DNA of 64,000 nucleotides from Zasmidium citrigriseum. Its lineage: Eukaryota > Ascomycota > Dothideomycetes > Mycosphaerellales > Mycosphaerellaceae. A program made the position numbers and the translations under genes. The notes below the pieces were generated by a model, which was given only the letters and a program-made list of their open reading frames with translations, was not told the origin of the DNA and searched no databases. Positions 22,701 to 33,200 of this stretch are shown here, piece by piece. Every line of letters starts with the position of its first letter. Positions within the stretch are counted from its first letter, which is position 1. Location of the stretch: contig NHNW01000026.1 of NCBI GenBank assembly GCA_002786025.1, positions 62,001 to 126,000 on the forward strand, in the 5' to 3' direction.

Positions 22701-25700
22701 CTGGTCCAGCCAGTGCGCAAATGGGATCCTGGGGGCACGAAGGCTGCTCTTCCCAACGAAATGCGAGCTGCATGGCCCGAATAGATCGTCCATTGCACAT
22801 GTAGCGTTTCATCTATGCCACCGCCAGTCTTGAAGAACATCACGATGATGCAAAGCACGATTGTGATCGGACTCTCGTCTGTAACGTTCTCCAGATCGCA
22901 CAAGTCGTCGATTCGGTGGTAGTGCTCCAAGCCAAACCAGAACCACCATGTCCAAGGGTCCTTCTCATCGTCGAGCTTGTGGTCTTCTCGAAACGGCCAT
23001 GGTGCGTTGTTAGCCAGCCGTGGAAGCTGAATCCCGTGAGGGTTGATCTCTCGGTCGGCTTCAATAAGATCGATAAGCCGCGAATATCTCTGAATCTGAG
23101 TGACGGTCCACGAAGGCCAAGGCTTGCGGAATTGCTTTTCTGGCTGGTCGGACAACATGGCGGCTAGCCTCTGTTCCGACAGTCTTATGGCTCGAAGTGA
23201 TCGCCGCCCAACTTGCCTACCGCTCTGCTCAGCTCGCATAGATTGACGTCCGTCGGTCGCCGCAGATGCGAACGGGGACGGATTTCCAACTCGCGGGAGA
23301 TTCAACTCAAATCGACCAGAACGCCAGGCCGTGAGCAGGCTCTGATAATCATGCGGAGGCATGTCTTTGATCTTGAGGCGAGTATCTCTCCTGCCGCTGA
23401 CGCAAGTGGTGATCAAGTGGATATGATCTAGAGCTATGTTGATCCACCGAGCGAACTCGATATCTCTGATGTCTTGCAAAGGCTTGCCGGAGCTTGACAT
23501 CAATGCTCGCTCTTTAGTCGCGTTGATGAAAGCTTTGGCGACCAGTGGGGTGATTGCCGGACACCATCTCCACTTCCATGCGTTAGTACTCCAAGGCGTG
23601 AGAACAATATTGTCGGGATGATGTATGTATGCCCTGCCTCTGTCAAGAACAAAGGGGTAGACAGCGTCCATTGATGCCCTCTTCGGATGTCTGTAGGTGT
23701 CTGAGTCCGCCGTGACTTCATCGATGTTGCGTACGCCATCATAGGCGTCTCTCCATGTGCCATCTGTGGAGCTGACTTGGAATTGACGCAACTTCTCCAC
23801 CATTGCTGCGCCATCGAGATCAGGCTGCAAGCTGCACACGCGCTGTATCTCCCGTAGGATGTTGGAGGACGAGCTTCGCAAGAAAAATATGTCGTCTTTG
23901 TGCAGCTGGAGCTGATGTTCACGCGAGGTCCGACTGCGTGGAGCGGCAATGCGTGGAGCCTCAAGACTTGCAGCATCCTCACTGAGTTGGGTCTCGACGA
24001 AAGAATTTTCTCGATCACTGGTCGCCTCCCAATTCGGATCGACTGCCAACGGACACTTGGGCAGTCCTTCATGAATAGCGCTGCACATCAGGAATCCATC
24101 ATCGCCTGCTGTAAGGTCTTCACAGCGTCTGATTGTGAAGCAGATTGCGCATGCATGGCAATAATATGACCTGTCCTGATCCGAGCGGCAGAGACATTGT
24201 TGGTCTATTACTTGTTGTGCCGTGATAAGATGCAAGTCGCATTTGGTCAGGGCGATCACGCCGGCCTGAAGACAATTCAGTACATCGCCACCATGAGCTT
24301 GCGTCCTCAAAATTGTGTTGATGGCATGGATCCCCCCTGACGGGTCTCTCGCATTGAATCCCCCCGACACGCGATCTTTTGGGATGACCGCGGAGAGGTT
24401 GATCTTGTTTCTGAGTTCAAAGCAGACTTTTCCGCGCTTCACGGACATGGTTGGAGACTGTATGAGCGGCTTGCCTCCGTATGTTCCTGTAGTCATCCTG
24501 GTCTCCTGACCCAGTCCGAGCGAGCCCGTCCCAGACGCCGATGTACGGAAGAGTGCCGCAACATACTTCTTGAGTTGCTGAAGAGGGCCGACATAGCCAA
24601 CAGTGTGGTACTGTACGTGCCGAAGTATCTTTAGCAATTCAGGTGTAGGAAATTCAGTCACAGATCCGCTCCTTCGAATCTCTCTTGTCAAGTGCGGGAA
24701 AGTCCCTGGGTCATGAGCCTTTGCGCGGTCACTGCATACCATCTTTGAGAGCGTTTTGGGTCGCAGCTGAAGTGTCACCGGAGGTTCAGAGGTCTGTTGG
24801 CCAAAGCAGATGACAGAAAGTGGGCAGGTAAGGGATCCTGAGGATCCTAGGTCGAGGATGGGCGGAACAAGATGATATGGAGCAGCAGCGTGGGGTGGAG
24901 CACCCCTCAAGAGCCCATCATAAAGATCCGGGCGCCAGATGCCAAGAGCCAGGGCTTGAACGATGTTCCTAGATTTCGTTGTCAGTAGACGTAACAAATA
25001 GAAAGTCATCGCCATTCCTGGAACTCACCGGGGAAATCTGGGACGACCATCTACAAGAAAAACATTCCACAGATCAGGTCGAATTTCCGTCGGCAGCCGG
25101 TTCAGTAGATCGCAGGCCACGGTGCCCAGTCTACGTGCTTCCGCAAGAGAGACTAGATTGGCGGACAAAATGCTCTGCTTATGACCTGATGAATGATCGA
25201 CGGGATAGGTGAAAAGCTCGAGAAACTCGGGCCCTGACCATCTCTTGTCCTTGATATGGATTGCCCGCCCGAAGGTAACTGCAACCAGTTGGAAATCCCT
25301 GTTGTCACGTACTGGCGCGTCTTGAAGGCGGAGTATTGGACCAACAGGTTCGAAATGCAAGGGATGAAGCTCAGGAGAGGCTACACTGCCAGGCGTATAC
25401 GGTACCTCCGTGTTCAGGGAGAACTGCAAGCCGTCTGTTGCCTCCATCCAGCGCTTCACTCGATCGTGCTCTTTGATGATCGTGTCTTCGATAGCAGCCA
25501 AATTGATGGGTTTTGGGGCAGAGGCTTGATCGAGTCGAATCTGCTTTGAAGGGCGCTGAGGAGTCTGTGCAGTCGCCTGTCCAGCCGCCTGTCCAGCGCG
25601 CTTGCGTGAGGCTGGTCCGAGTGATTCGACCAGCTGCTCAGGAGAAAGTGCGCGCCTCTGCTGTATAGTGACTCCATTTCCTGTAGCCCATTGCCGCCAC

Positions 25701-26002
25701 GTACGGCAGGAAGGATGTTGGCATAGGCCTTGGACACAATTCGGCCAGTTTTTCTGCAATGCCACTGGAAAGTAAGGTTGAGCACTCCAGTCTACGCCAG
25801 CCTCGGGTTGTTGAGTTATTGCTCCTCCATCAGGATCTGACCACGAGGCTCTGATTGACTCTACTCGAGTATGCAGATAGGCCTTGGACTCTGTAGAAGC
25901 TGATCCCGAAGCTTCATGATCAAGCGCTAGGGCTAGATGTGGATCTGATTTTGCGTGTACAAAAAGTTGCTCCGCGAGATATTGAGCCCAAGGCGTCGAC
26001 AT
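19736..26002 (-). CDS. Giant ubiquitin-specific protease with Cys-rich finger and four C2H2 fingers
   Basis: Two exons (26002-25029 and 24968-19736) join in phase through a 60 nt intron (GTGAGT...TAG) to 2,068 residues. The first 1,100 or so residues match nothing I recognise. An acidic Asp/Glu stretch lies near 1170. A PHD/RING-like Cys cluster lies at about 1280-1335 (CTVCSRP ... CPTCKQ). The USP domain spans roughly 1355-1760: Cys box VNLGHTCYASASLQ with Cys1366, then QNDAADLF, then His box SSHYVAYV with His1708 and the FDD acidic residues at 1723/1724. All catalytic residues are present, so it could be an active deubiquitinase. Four C2H2 fingers (about 1830-1990: CAYC, CTQC, CETC and CLHC each with HxxxxH) and a charged coiled coil end the protein. 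Its stop is about 145 bp from the RIP block, yet the frame is intact. Confidence 0.85.
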
Positions 26003-26609
26003 GACGTGCTCACGCCGACATCAGGATGGCGATGAGTCGGGGATGGGGCGAGTGGTGCAAGGAGCGAGGCCGAGTGAGGCAGATGTTGGTAGGTGAGCGT
26101 GCGGAGCAGTGACCGAAGGCGGGTTGACGAGTGAGTCGAGCAGTAGGCCGTTGGCTTGAGGCCACAAGTTGGCGAGTGAAGCAAGCAGTGATTGGATGCT
26201 GCAGAAGTGATGTCGCGGTGGGTGGTGATGTCGCGGTGAGTGGTGATGGGACTCTTGACTCTGCGCTGGTGATTGCGAAGCGAGGCGAGGCGTCCGAACG
26301 GTTGCGAGGCTTCTGTTCAAGGCGTGTGGCGGAATGAAGAAGGCACTTGCATCTGTCTGGAGGCGCGGTGTCGGCAAGTCGTGCTGGTCGGTCGGTCGGT
26401 CGTGTCGGGTGTGTCCAAGTGTCCAAAGGAGGTCCTTTGAAAAAAGTGACGCGCTTGTTCACATGCAAACGCTGCAGCCCCGCGAGCTTGGTCGCTTGGT
26501 CGCACCTTCCCCGTTCAATCTCAGCCAAGCCGCCTCTTGATTCCAACAAACCACCACTCCGCCCATCATCGTCGACAACACCACGCCGCTCCTGCCAACA
26601 TTGCACATC
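26003..26609. promoter_or_regulatory. Divergent promoter region
   Basis: About 600 bp between the giant USP gene (minus) and the TPR-like gene (plus). It is rich in GAGTGA/GGTGG words and includes a perfect-register 18 bp direct duplication at 26209-26244. Frames of up to 214 codons across it are compositional; none shows a domain. Confidence 0.5.
26209..26244 (+). repeat. 18 bp tandem duplication
   Basis: Two adjacent 18 bp copies of GATGTCGCGGTGGGTGGT; the second differs by one base (GAGTGG). It lies within the divergent promoter region. Confidence 0.8.
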
Positions 26610-27836
26610 ATGTCGGCGGACAACAACTATAACATGACCGGCAAATATGCCCAAGACTTCCAGGAGGCCAAGCAGCTTTTCGACAGCTCCAAGTTCCGCG
26701 AAGCCATCGACATGGCAAAATACAATCTGACCGATCCAACGCTGTCACGCTTTTGGCAGATCAAGAACTGCATTTTGATCGTGTGCGCCGAGGACGACTG
26801 GCTAGATGCGGAGGTAAGTTCTTCCATGTATCGACTCTCGTTGCCTTTCTAAGAGGCGTGCAGCTTTTTCGCAGCGCGGCAGAACACACATGGCAAAAGG
26901 CCAAAGCGGGAACCAAAGAAGACGAGGTCTTCGCCCACCAATGCTTGGAGGAGTTGCGCATAATGCTCGATGACCTGCGCAGATCGCAGATGGAGGATGC
27001 CCCGGCTGATGTCCAGGAGGAAATGCTCCTCCTTAATCCGGATCCGGGCGCAACTCTTGCATCGGACTTGTCCAGATGGCACGACGAGGAGATCATCCTT
27101 GAAGATACCGCGGCAGTCCACGCGGCAGAGAGAGAAATTTACAAGGCTGAGGATGATGCAGCCCTGCCAGAGGCTATCCAGAACGCCGTCGACATGATGA
27201 GGCGATCTAAAGGCGCGACTTCTGGGATCGACGACAAGGCAGCCAAAGGCAGTGCAAATGTCACGGCCAGCGCCAGTGCCGACGGCAGTCGCTCAGCCGA
27301 ACAGAAGGCCAGCGACGCTCTCAAGGTATCCAAATCTGCCCCATTCCCGAGTCTCTTGTCGGCGCCTCGCGCGACCGTCGAATCCAGCGAGGCCACTGCC
27401 ATGTCAGGTCCGCTCGCACACAGGCCAAAGGTAGGTCGTAAGGAGGCATGCTGTATCTGACAATCCGCGCTGACTCTTATACCAGGCACCTGCTCCTCCC
27501 ACTTCGCCAGCTCACGTCTCCGCGGGTCCAGGAGATGTAGGTGTGGTAGGCAAGCCCAAGTCTGATGACGAACACGCCAAGACTTTCTCGCATCCGCCCA
27601 TGGTGGCCGATCCAAGATCCACCCGCAAGAAGAAGAATGCCAGTGTCTCATCAACGAGATCCACGCGTGGATCTAGCAACACTACGGCTTCGTCTTCGCG
27701 CGGCTCATTGTACAATCTGTTCCAGCAGGGCAATGAGACTGCAGAAGAGCGCCGCCCGCCAGCAGTGCCAGAGGACTTCGAGACCGAGAAGTTTGACGTT
27801 ATCCCCCGGCGGACTCAATATAAGAAGCATGAGTGA
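26610..27836 (+). CDS. Uncharacterised protein, TPR-like N-terminus
   Basis: Three exons (26610-26813, 26864-27430, 27486-27836), all in phase 0, give 373 residues. The N-terminal 90 residues (YAQDFQEAKQLFDSSKFREAIDMAKYNL ... WQIKNCILIVCAEDDW, split here by a gap) look like a helical repeat pair of TPR type: a size-limited amphipathic helix, a turn, and a second helix. An acidic helical region follows to about residue 160. The remaining half is low-complexity, Ala/Ser/Pro-rich, with a basic Ser/Arg stretch (RKKKNASVSSTRSTRGSS) and a conserved-looking end (FDVIPRRTQYKKHE). I do not recognise the family; a scaffold or adaptor role is a guess. It is divergent from the giant USP gene. Confidence 0.75.
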
Positions 27837-28197
27837 CAAAATCGAGGGCATCAACATGAGAAACGGTCCTGAATTACGTACGTGGCTTCACAGCATCCTG
27901 CGATGTGAATAACAAAGGTGGAGCAAGTGAGTTTGTCCTTCGACGACGACATGAAGGATTATTCTTGCCATTCCATTCCAGCCTACCTACCCACTGTTCT
28001 ATCGACTTGATCCGATGCTTCAAAAATTCCGCGCTACTTTTCCCACTGCGAGTGCATAGTCATTCAAGACCGGCCACCGATGGTGCAAAGCACTAGACCA
28101 TCGTCGCTCTATGGAAGATCAGCAGCTCCACGCAATAGACCGGGGCACAGGTAAGTTCTAGTATGCGTCGCTGTTTTGAGCTGGGTGGTTGTTGTCT
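27837..28197. other. Convergent intergenic region
   Basis: About 360 bp between two converging 3' ends (TPR-like gene and RING gene). No gene, RNA or repeat is supported. Confidence 0.45.
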
Positions 28198-28944
28198 TCA
28201 CGTTGGGTGACAGTGTCCGTGGACTCCGAAGCAGCTGATGATGCCTTTATTAGCCGAAGAATCTTCATAAGTGGCACGCGATACGAGATACCCACATTTG
28301 CTCTCGATAGGCAAGTAAGTTGATCCTGTCTCCACACATTGACGACACATGGGGCATTGGTTGGAGCACTCCGATAGCCATAACTTCACACAGTCTTCGT
28401 GAAAGACGTGTCTACATGGCAGTATCGCCATCTGAGTGCACGGCACCGCCGCGGTATCCCCTTTTCCATTGCCATCTTCTCCCCAGTACTCCAAACAGAT
28501 GCTGCACTCTTCGTCGACTCCGACAGCTTTGGTTGGCAACGAGTCAATGAGACTCTGCGGTGCAGGCTTTGGCGGTGCGGGCTCGGGCTCGGCGTCGGGA
28601 TGCTCTGTCTGTGTAGAGTCGGGCCATCCACTCCGCATGCGTTCTGGTGCAGGCGATGGATGTGTGCTACCAGCTACAGACAGTCGGAGAGGGTGGGCGA
28701 GAAGGTTGTGCGGGACTGGAGAGTCACCTGTATTCAGTAAGCAAGTTTGCTTCGCAATGATGAGTCTCGGTCTTTCCCTTTGCGTACTGTAAGAGTCTTG
28801 AGTCAACATCGAAAAAAGCATTTCCAGTGCTCCAACTTCTTCTGTTTGTCCATCCTCTGTGACTAAAAGAAGCTTATTAGTAGTCTTACAAGTAGATGTC
28901 GACCTCGATGTTGACATACCATCCTCAGGGGTATGGTCCGACAT
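28198..28944 (-). CDS. RING-H2 finger protein (putative E3 ubiquitin ligase)
   Basis: An open frame of 248 residues. Near residue 150 a RING-H2 motif is complete: CSIC, then LPC-RH, VFHEDC, and CPMC, in the order C3H2C3. Upstream is a Pro/Glu-rich linker and downstream about 45 residues. RING-H2 domains recruit E2 enzymes; no transmembrane segment is visible, so it is probably soluble. A possible 57 nt intron inside the 5' part (28919-28863) has a GTATGT donor, a TACTAATAA branch site and a TTTTAG acceptor. Because 57 is divisible by three, both spliced and unspliced forms stay open, giving 229 or 248 residues. The strong branch site favours splicing. Confidence 0.8.
   Translation of the reverse strand: MSDHTPEDGMSTSRSTSTCKTTNKLLLVTEDGQTEEVGALEMLFSMLTQDSYSTQRERPRLIIAKQTCLLNTGDSPVPHNLLAHPLRLSVAGSTHPSPAPERMRSGWPDSTQTEHPDAEPEPAPPKPAPQSLIDSLPTKAVGVDEECSICLEYWGEDGNGKGDTAAVPCTQMAILPCRHVFHEDCVKLWLSECSNQCPMCRQCVETGSTYLPIESKCGYLVSRATYEDSSANKGIISCFGVHGHCHPT
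28863..28919 (-). other. Likely in-frame intron in RING gene
   Basis: On the minus strand the segment starts GTATGT, contains a perfect TACTAATAA branch site and ends CTTTTAG. Removing it joins GATG to TCACAG in the same frame. It could be constitutive or alternatively retained. Confidence 0.6.
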
Positions 28945-29264
28945 GATTCTTACAAGTCTGTTCCCTTTGCAGGCTCGCAGATACTCGCTTAGTACTTAGT
29001 ACGAACTGTTAACACTGCGAAGTGGATCCAAAAATTGCTGTTAAATTAGTACACGGCCGGCTTTTGTACAATTAGCTTTCGCGAAACTGCCTAGTCCCCC
29101 TTTGGGATGGCGCGAAGATCTCAGGCATCAGTTCTGCCTTTCAGCCTCCGAAACTCAAGGGAAGACTCGATATGTCACTGCCTGGAACAACAACTCTCCC
29201 TCATAATCTGCGCAGCTTTCACCTGTAACACACGTAGTCGCACTGATCTCCGCAAGTCGTCAAG
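28945..29264. promoter_or_regulatory. Divergent promoter region
   Basis: 320 bp between the RING gene and the phosducin-like gene starts. It presumably holds both core promoters; no specific site is recognised. Confidence 0.5.
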
Positions 29265-30220
29265 ATGGACATGCCCGTCAATGTGCCAGTTGATGACCCC
29301 AACGCGGACACGGAATGGTAGGCACGAGTCTCTTGTCTCCTTCACATGCAATCATTTCATTCCACTAGGAAGATCATACTGAGTACACACTCAGGAACGA
29401 TATCCTCCGCAAACATGGAGTCATCCCCGAGAAGCCGCCCTCACCCACGCCCATGATCGAAGAGGCCCTCATCCAAGCAAGAGAATTGGCGCATGAAAAC
29501 AGACTTGAAGGGAAAGACTTGGACGAGCTGGACGAGCTTGAGGATGATGAAGATGAGGACTTTCTGAATCAATACCGGTGCGTAGCGCAAGGTAGCACGA
29601 TTCCATGGGCATCAAGACGCTGACGATGGGTCTTTGGACAGACGAAAGCGCATGAACGAGCTGTCTGAACTCCAACAAGCCAGCATCTACAACCAAGTCT
29701 ACCCCGTGCAGAAGCCCGACTACTCGCGCGAAGTCACCGAAGCCTCCAACAAGTCCTTCGTCCTCGTCCTGCTCACCTCCTCCACCGGGACGAATCCAGA
29801 ATCCCAACTGCTGATCGAACTCTGGCGCGAGCTGGCCAAAAAGTTCGGCGACATAAAGTTCTGCCAGATGCAGGCCAACCTGTGCATCGAAGGCTATCCC
29901 GACCGCAACACGCCCACGGTGCTGGTCTACAAAGACGGCGAGATCAAACGGCAGCTGGTGACGTTGAAGGAGCTGAATGGCGTTAAAACCAACATGGCAG
30001 GTGAGAATGCTTCGCACCTTCCTCTTTTGGCCGAATGAGCTGCTGACACGCAGGATGACTAGATATGGAGAAGGTGCTGCTGAGTCTTGGCGCCCTGCAG
30101 CACAACGACTCGAGGCTGAAGCGCAGAGACGAGGATCATGACGAAGAACAGCCGAAGCGCAGTATCTTCCAGAGTTCGAAGCCGCATCAGCAGGACGACG
30201 ACGATAGCGACTGGGACTGA
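29265..30220 (+). CDS. PLP2: Phosducin-like protein (PLP2-type, CCT co-chaperone)
   Basis: Four exons (29265-29317, 29395-29577, 29642-30000, 30063-30220) encode 250 residues with consistent phases. The N-terminal DTEWNDILRKHGVIPEK is a hallmark of PLP2/PhLP2-3 proteins. An acidic helical segment (LDELDELEDDEDEDF) precedes a thioredoxin-like domain from about residue 100 (NKSFVLVLLTSSTGTNP ... IEGYPDRNTPTVLVYKDGEI). The C-terminus is acidic and ends DDDDSDWD. In yeast the homologue is essential and helps the CCT chaperonin fold actin and tubulin in the cytosol. The last intron uses a TAG acceptor; the nearer CAG would create a stop. Confidence 0.92.
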
Positions 30221-33200
30221 GGGCCTCATCCTTCAAGATGACGCTGGACGGTCATATCGACCTGCCTCATTCATCTTTCGTCTCGCCCTGCCTGCTGTCG
30301 GCGATGCCGTGTGATCTTCGAGAATGCAGTCGGAGGTCGTATTCGTCCTTCCACTCGGATCAGACGGCGTTTCGTGCTGTGCCTCACAACCACCATAGGC
30401 ACAACTGGCATCTCCGGAGGGCGACGTATCCTCTGTACGGCAACAGTCGACATGATACCCAGCGGACTGCTGAAGATAACGAAGGCGAGGGACGAACCAC
30501 CTTGACTCGAGAGAAGAGACGGTGTGATGGACTGCGTGAGCGAAAGGTCGTAGTCTCTTCGCAGCAGAGGCAGCGAGGGACTCTCCGTTACATTCCCAGA
30601 CAAGCCAACCGTCACCAAGCACAACCATCACTCACATGAAATTACCCTCGACACTAATCCATGCACCAATGTCTCGCAGGCACCCATTTTAACCATACTT
30701 CACAACAGAAGAACCCACAACTCAATCTGCCGGCGTCACGGTTCCCACTTGAACACCCACGCAATATGCGATGACACAGCCCTTGATAATAGAGCCATCT
30801 CCCTTACGGTGCACTGTATCCGCAATCATAAGGCTAAAGCCGCAACAACCTCAAATCCAACAACCCGGCGACCGGGCACTTGGGACCGTTGTCTGGTAGA
30901 CGTGAAACACATGAGACGGGGCAAGACAGCATCAACAGTCCCCGTCCTGCAAGGTGATAAGATCAAACGGTGTGTTGTCAGAAGGCAGACCGTTGGCCGA
31001 GACGTTCAGGGCTACAGAGCTGCAGTACAAGTTTACCTCCACTATCGGCAAGCAACGCGAGCTACATATCCCGGGTGTGGCGTTCTTCCAAGACAAGCGA
31101 CGATGACGATGCATGTATTTGACAAGGCAGCTACCGCCATGCGTTGACGAGAGTGTTTCAAATGATAAAAGTGGCAGCACATCACAGCGCATGGTCACAA
31201 AGCCACATGGGCGTCTGGGCGTGTTGGTGGCTGATGGCTTGATGAGACAACAAGCTACTAAACCACCACAACCACCTGTTCCACAAGCCTCAATCTCGAC
31301 AAACCAGCCTTTTGCAGTCGCTCTTGAACGAAACTGAGAACCCGAGGTGATTATCACGGGCTGCCGTCGGGTTTACCTGTGTGTGGCTTTCAATCAAAGT
31401 TCAGGATGCTTTCCAACATCCCTGAACCGCTGGTCACGAGCACGATAGCTTCTCTCTGCCTATCCTTGGCCACGTTGATAGAGAGGGGAGATGCAGTCGA
31501 TCCAAGCAAGATTTCACAAGTCTTGGTGATCTTGAAATCTGCGGGTTGCTCCACAGAGCGTTTCTCGGCCGCGAGAGAAGGGGGGAGGTTGAGCGTGTGG
31601 TAAGGGTCTCCTGGCCGGGGCATGTTGCCGCATACCAGGAAGCGCTATAAGATAGTGGTGCTGGTGGTATACGCAGGGACTTAATTGTCTCCACAGACTG
31701 ATGGAGCCGGCAATATTGTTGACTTCTGGAGGCATCTCGACCATGGTTTCCGTCGGCTATCTCGCAGTCGAGATTGATGAGGGGATGGCGCATTCGGCGC
31801 GATTGTCGCGGGTGTATTGGCCGCAGTCGAGATCCACTTCAGACTCGCCACCAACAGCCAACCTGCTCAAAGAACGAACGGCATGGCTTGCCTGCGGCTT
31901 CACACAGCCATGAAGATCGCTCGTATCAGACCTCGCCATCCATCGCAACATCTCACCGCGTTCAGTCGAGCAACCTCGGCCGGTCGGTGTGGCACTCGGT
32001 GCAATGCAATGTCTGTTGAGGAGAGGAGGTGGTCAGAAGCAAGCACGTCTCGGCGACCGATATGGCGAAGAAGTGGGCCTCTTGTTCGACAGGAGGTGAT
32101 GTTGGTCTTTCTTACGCTGATCTCAGACCCTGTGTGGAGGGTAGTCCGGTCAGAAAGGAAAGAAGAGCACGCCGTCAGAGTGTGTTTCTTCGAATCCTGT
32201 GGTCGGCGGCCCGCCGGCTATCTTCCTCCAGCTAGGGATTTCCCCTCGTAGGAATGCCGCCTCACATACGCCTTCCGAGGGTGAGGATGCCAACTTTACG
32301 GTGGAGAAGGAGGTGCTTGCAGTCTTTCTAGGTCGCAAGATATAGGCCCCGGCGTGTTTAGTGACCGTAGACGAGCCTCGCAAGCGCGCAGTAGTGGGTT
32401 GTCAACAGCCGCAAAGTTCGAGGTCACAGCTACGCTTACTGGGAAGAGCTGCTGGCCTACGGCAAGAACAACTCGTACTTGCATTCGCCCTCGTCGAACT
32501 AACACTGCTATCTGCGCCATTTGTGAAGCTATAGGGCGGAAGGTTTTCGGTTGCCTGCAAGCCATGAGAGCTTCCAGTCGGTACATTCCAGGATGGCGTC
32601 TTTGGTTTGGAGAGTTTGGGAGCGGTTCAGGCCTACCAGCGGCAAGTTGTGATCACTTGCGTCAGGTGCCAGCTTGTGTTGATGGAGGTGGCTGGCGAGG
32701 CCCATAGTGGAGATAGGGCGTGAAGTTGGTGATGTTGTTGTTGGCGAGCTGGCGGAACAACGTTTCTCCTAGCCGGGGTAGATGCCTCAAGCTTTTGTGC
32801 TCCTCCACTTCACGTCGCTGCATCAACCTCGGGGAGAGCTGGAAGTTGCCGCATCTGCAATTCATCACACTCGTTTGCTCGGTTACAGCAGGCAGAAGTA
32901 CATGTCTTGTGTGACTCTGCTCGAACATGCGAAGCCTCCTGACTCGAGCCGCAGTTTCATGCCGCTGAAACATGGCTGACTTTCGATATCGATATGCGGC
33001 TTGCACCGGGTACCGCGAAATACGGATATCCTGACCGACGTCATCCAGGTCCTTCTATTGACGGAACATTGCGCAAATGACGATGGTCTTCTTCCTGCTG
33101 CGAGCCATCACGGCGATCCATGCGCGTCTTTCTCACGGCCTACTGGGCCGTGAACGGCAACCCGCCGGAAAGCGGTCGTGAAGAAGGGGCTACGTCTTGA

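Noticed and set aside
22086..25549. Plus-strand frames opposite the giant USP gene
   Set aside because: All are antisense shadows of a long coding frame with clear domains.
33136..33154. Perfect 7 bp stem hairpin (CACGGCC/GGCCGTG)
   Set aside because: Isolated short hairpins are expected by chance; no adjacent gene end or T-run gives it a role.
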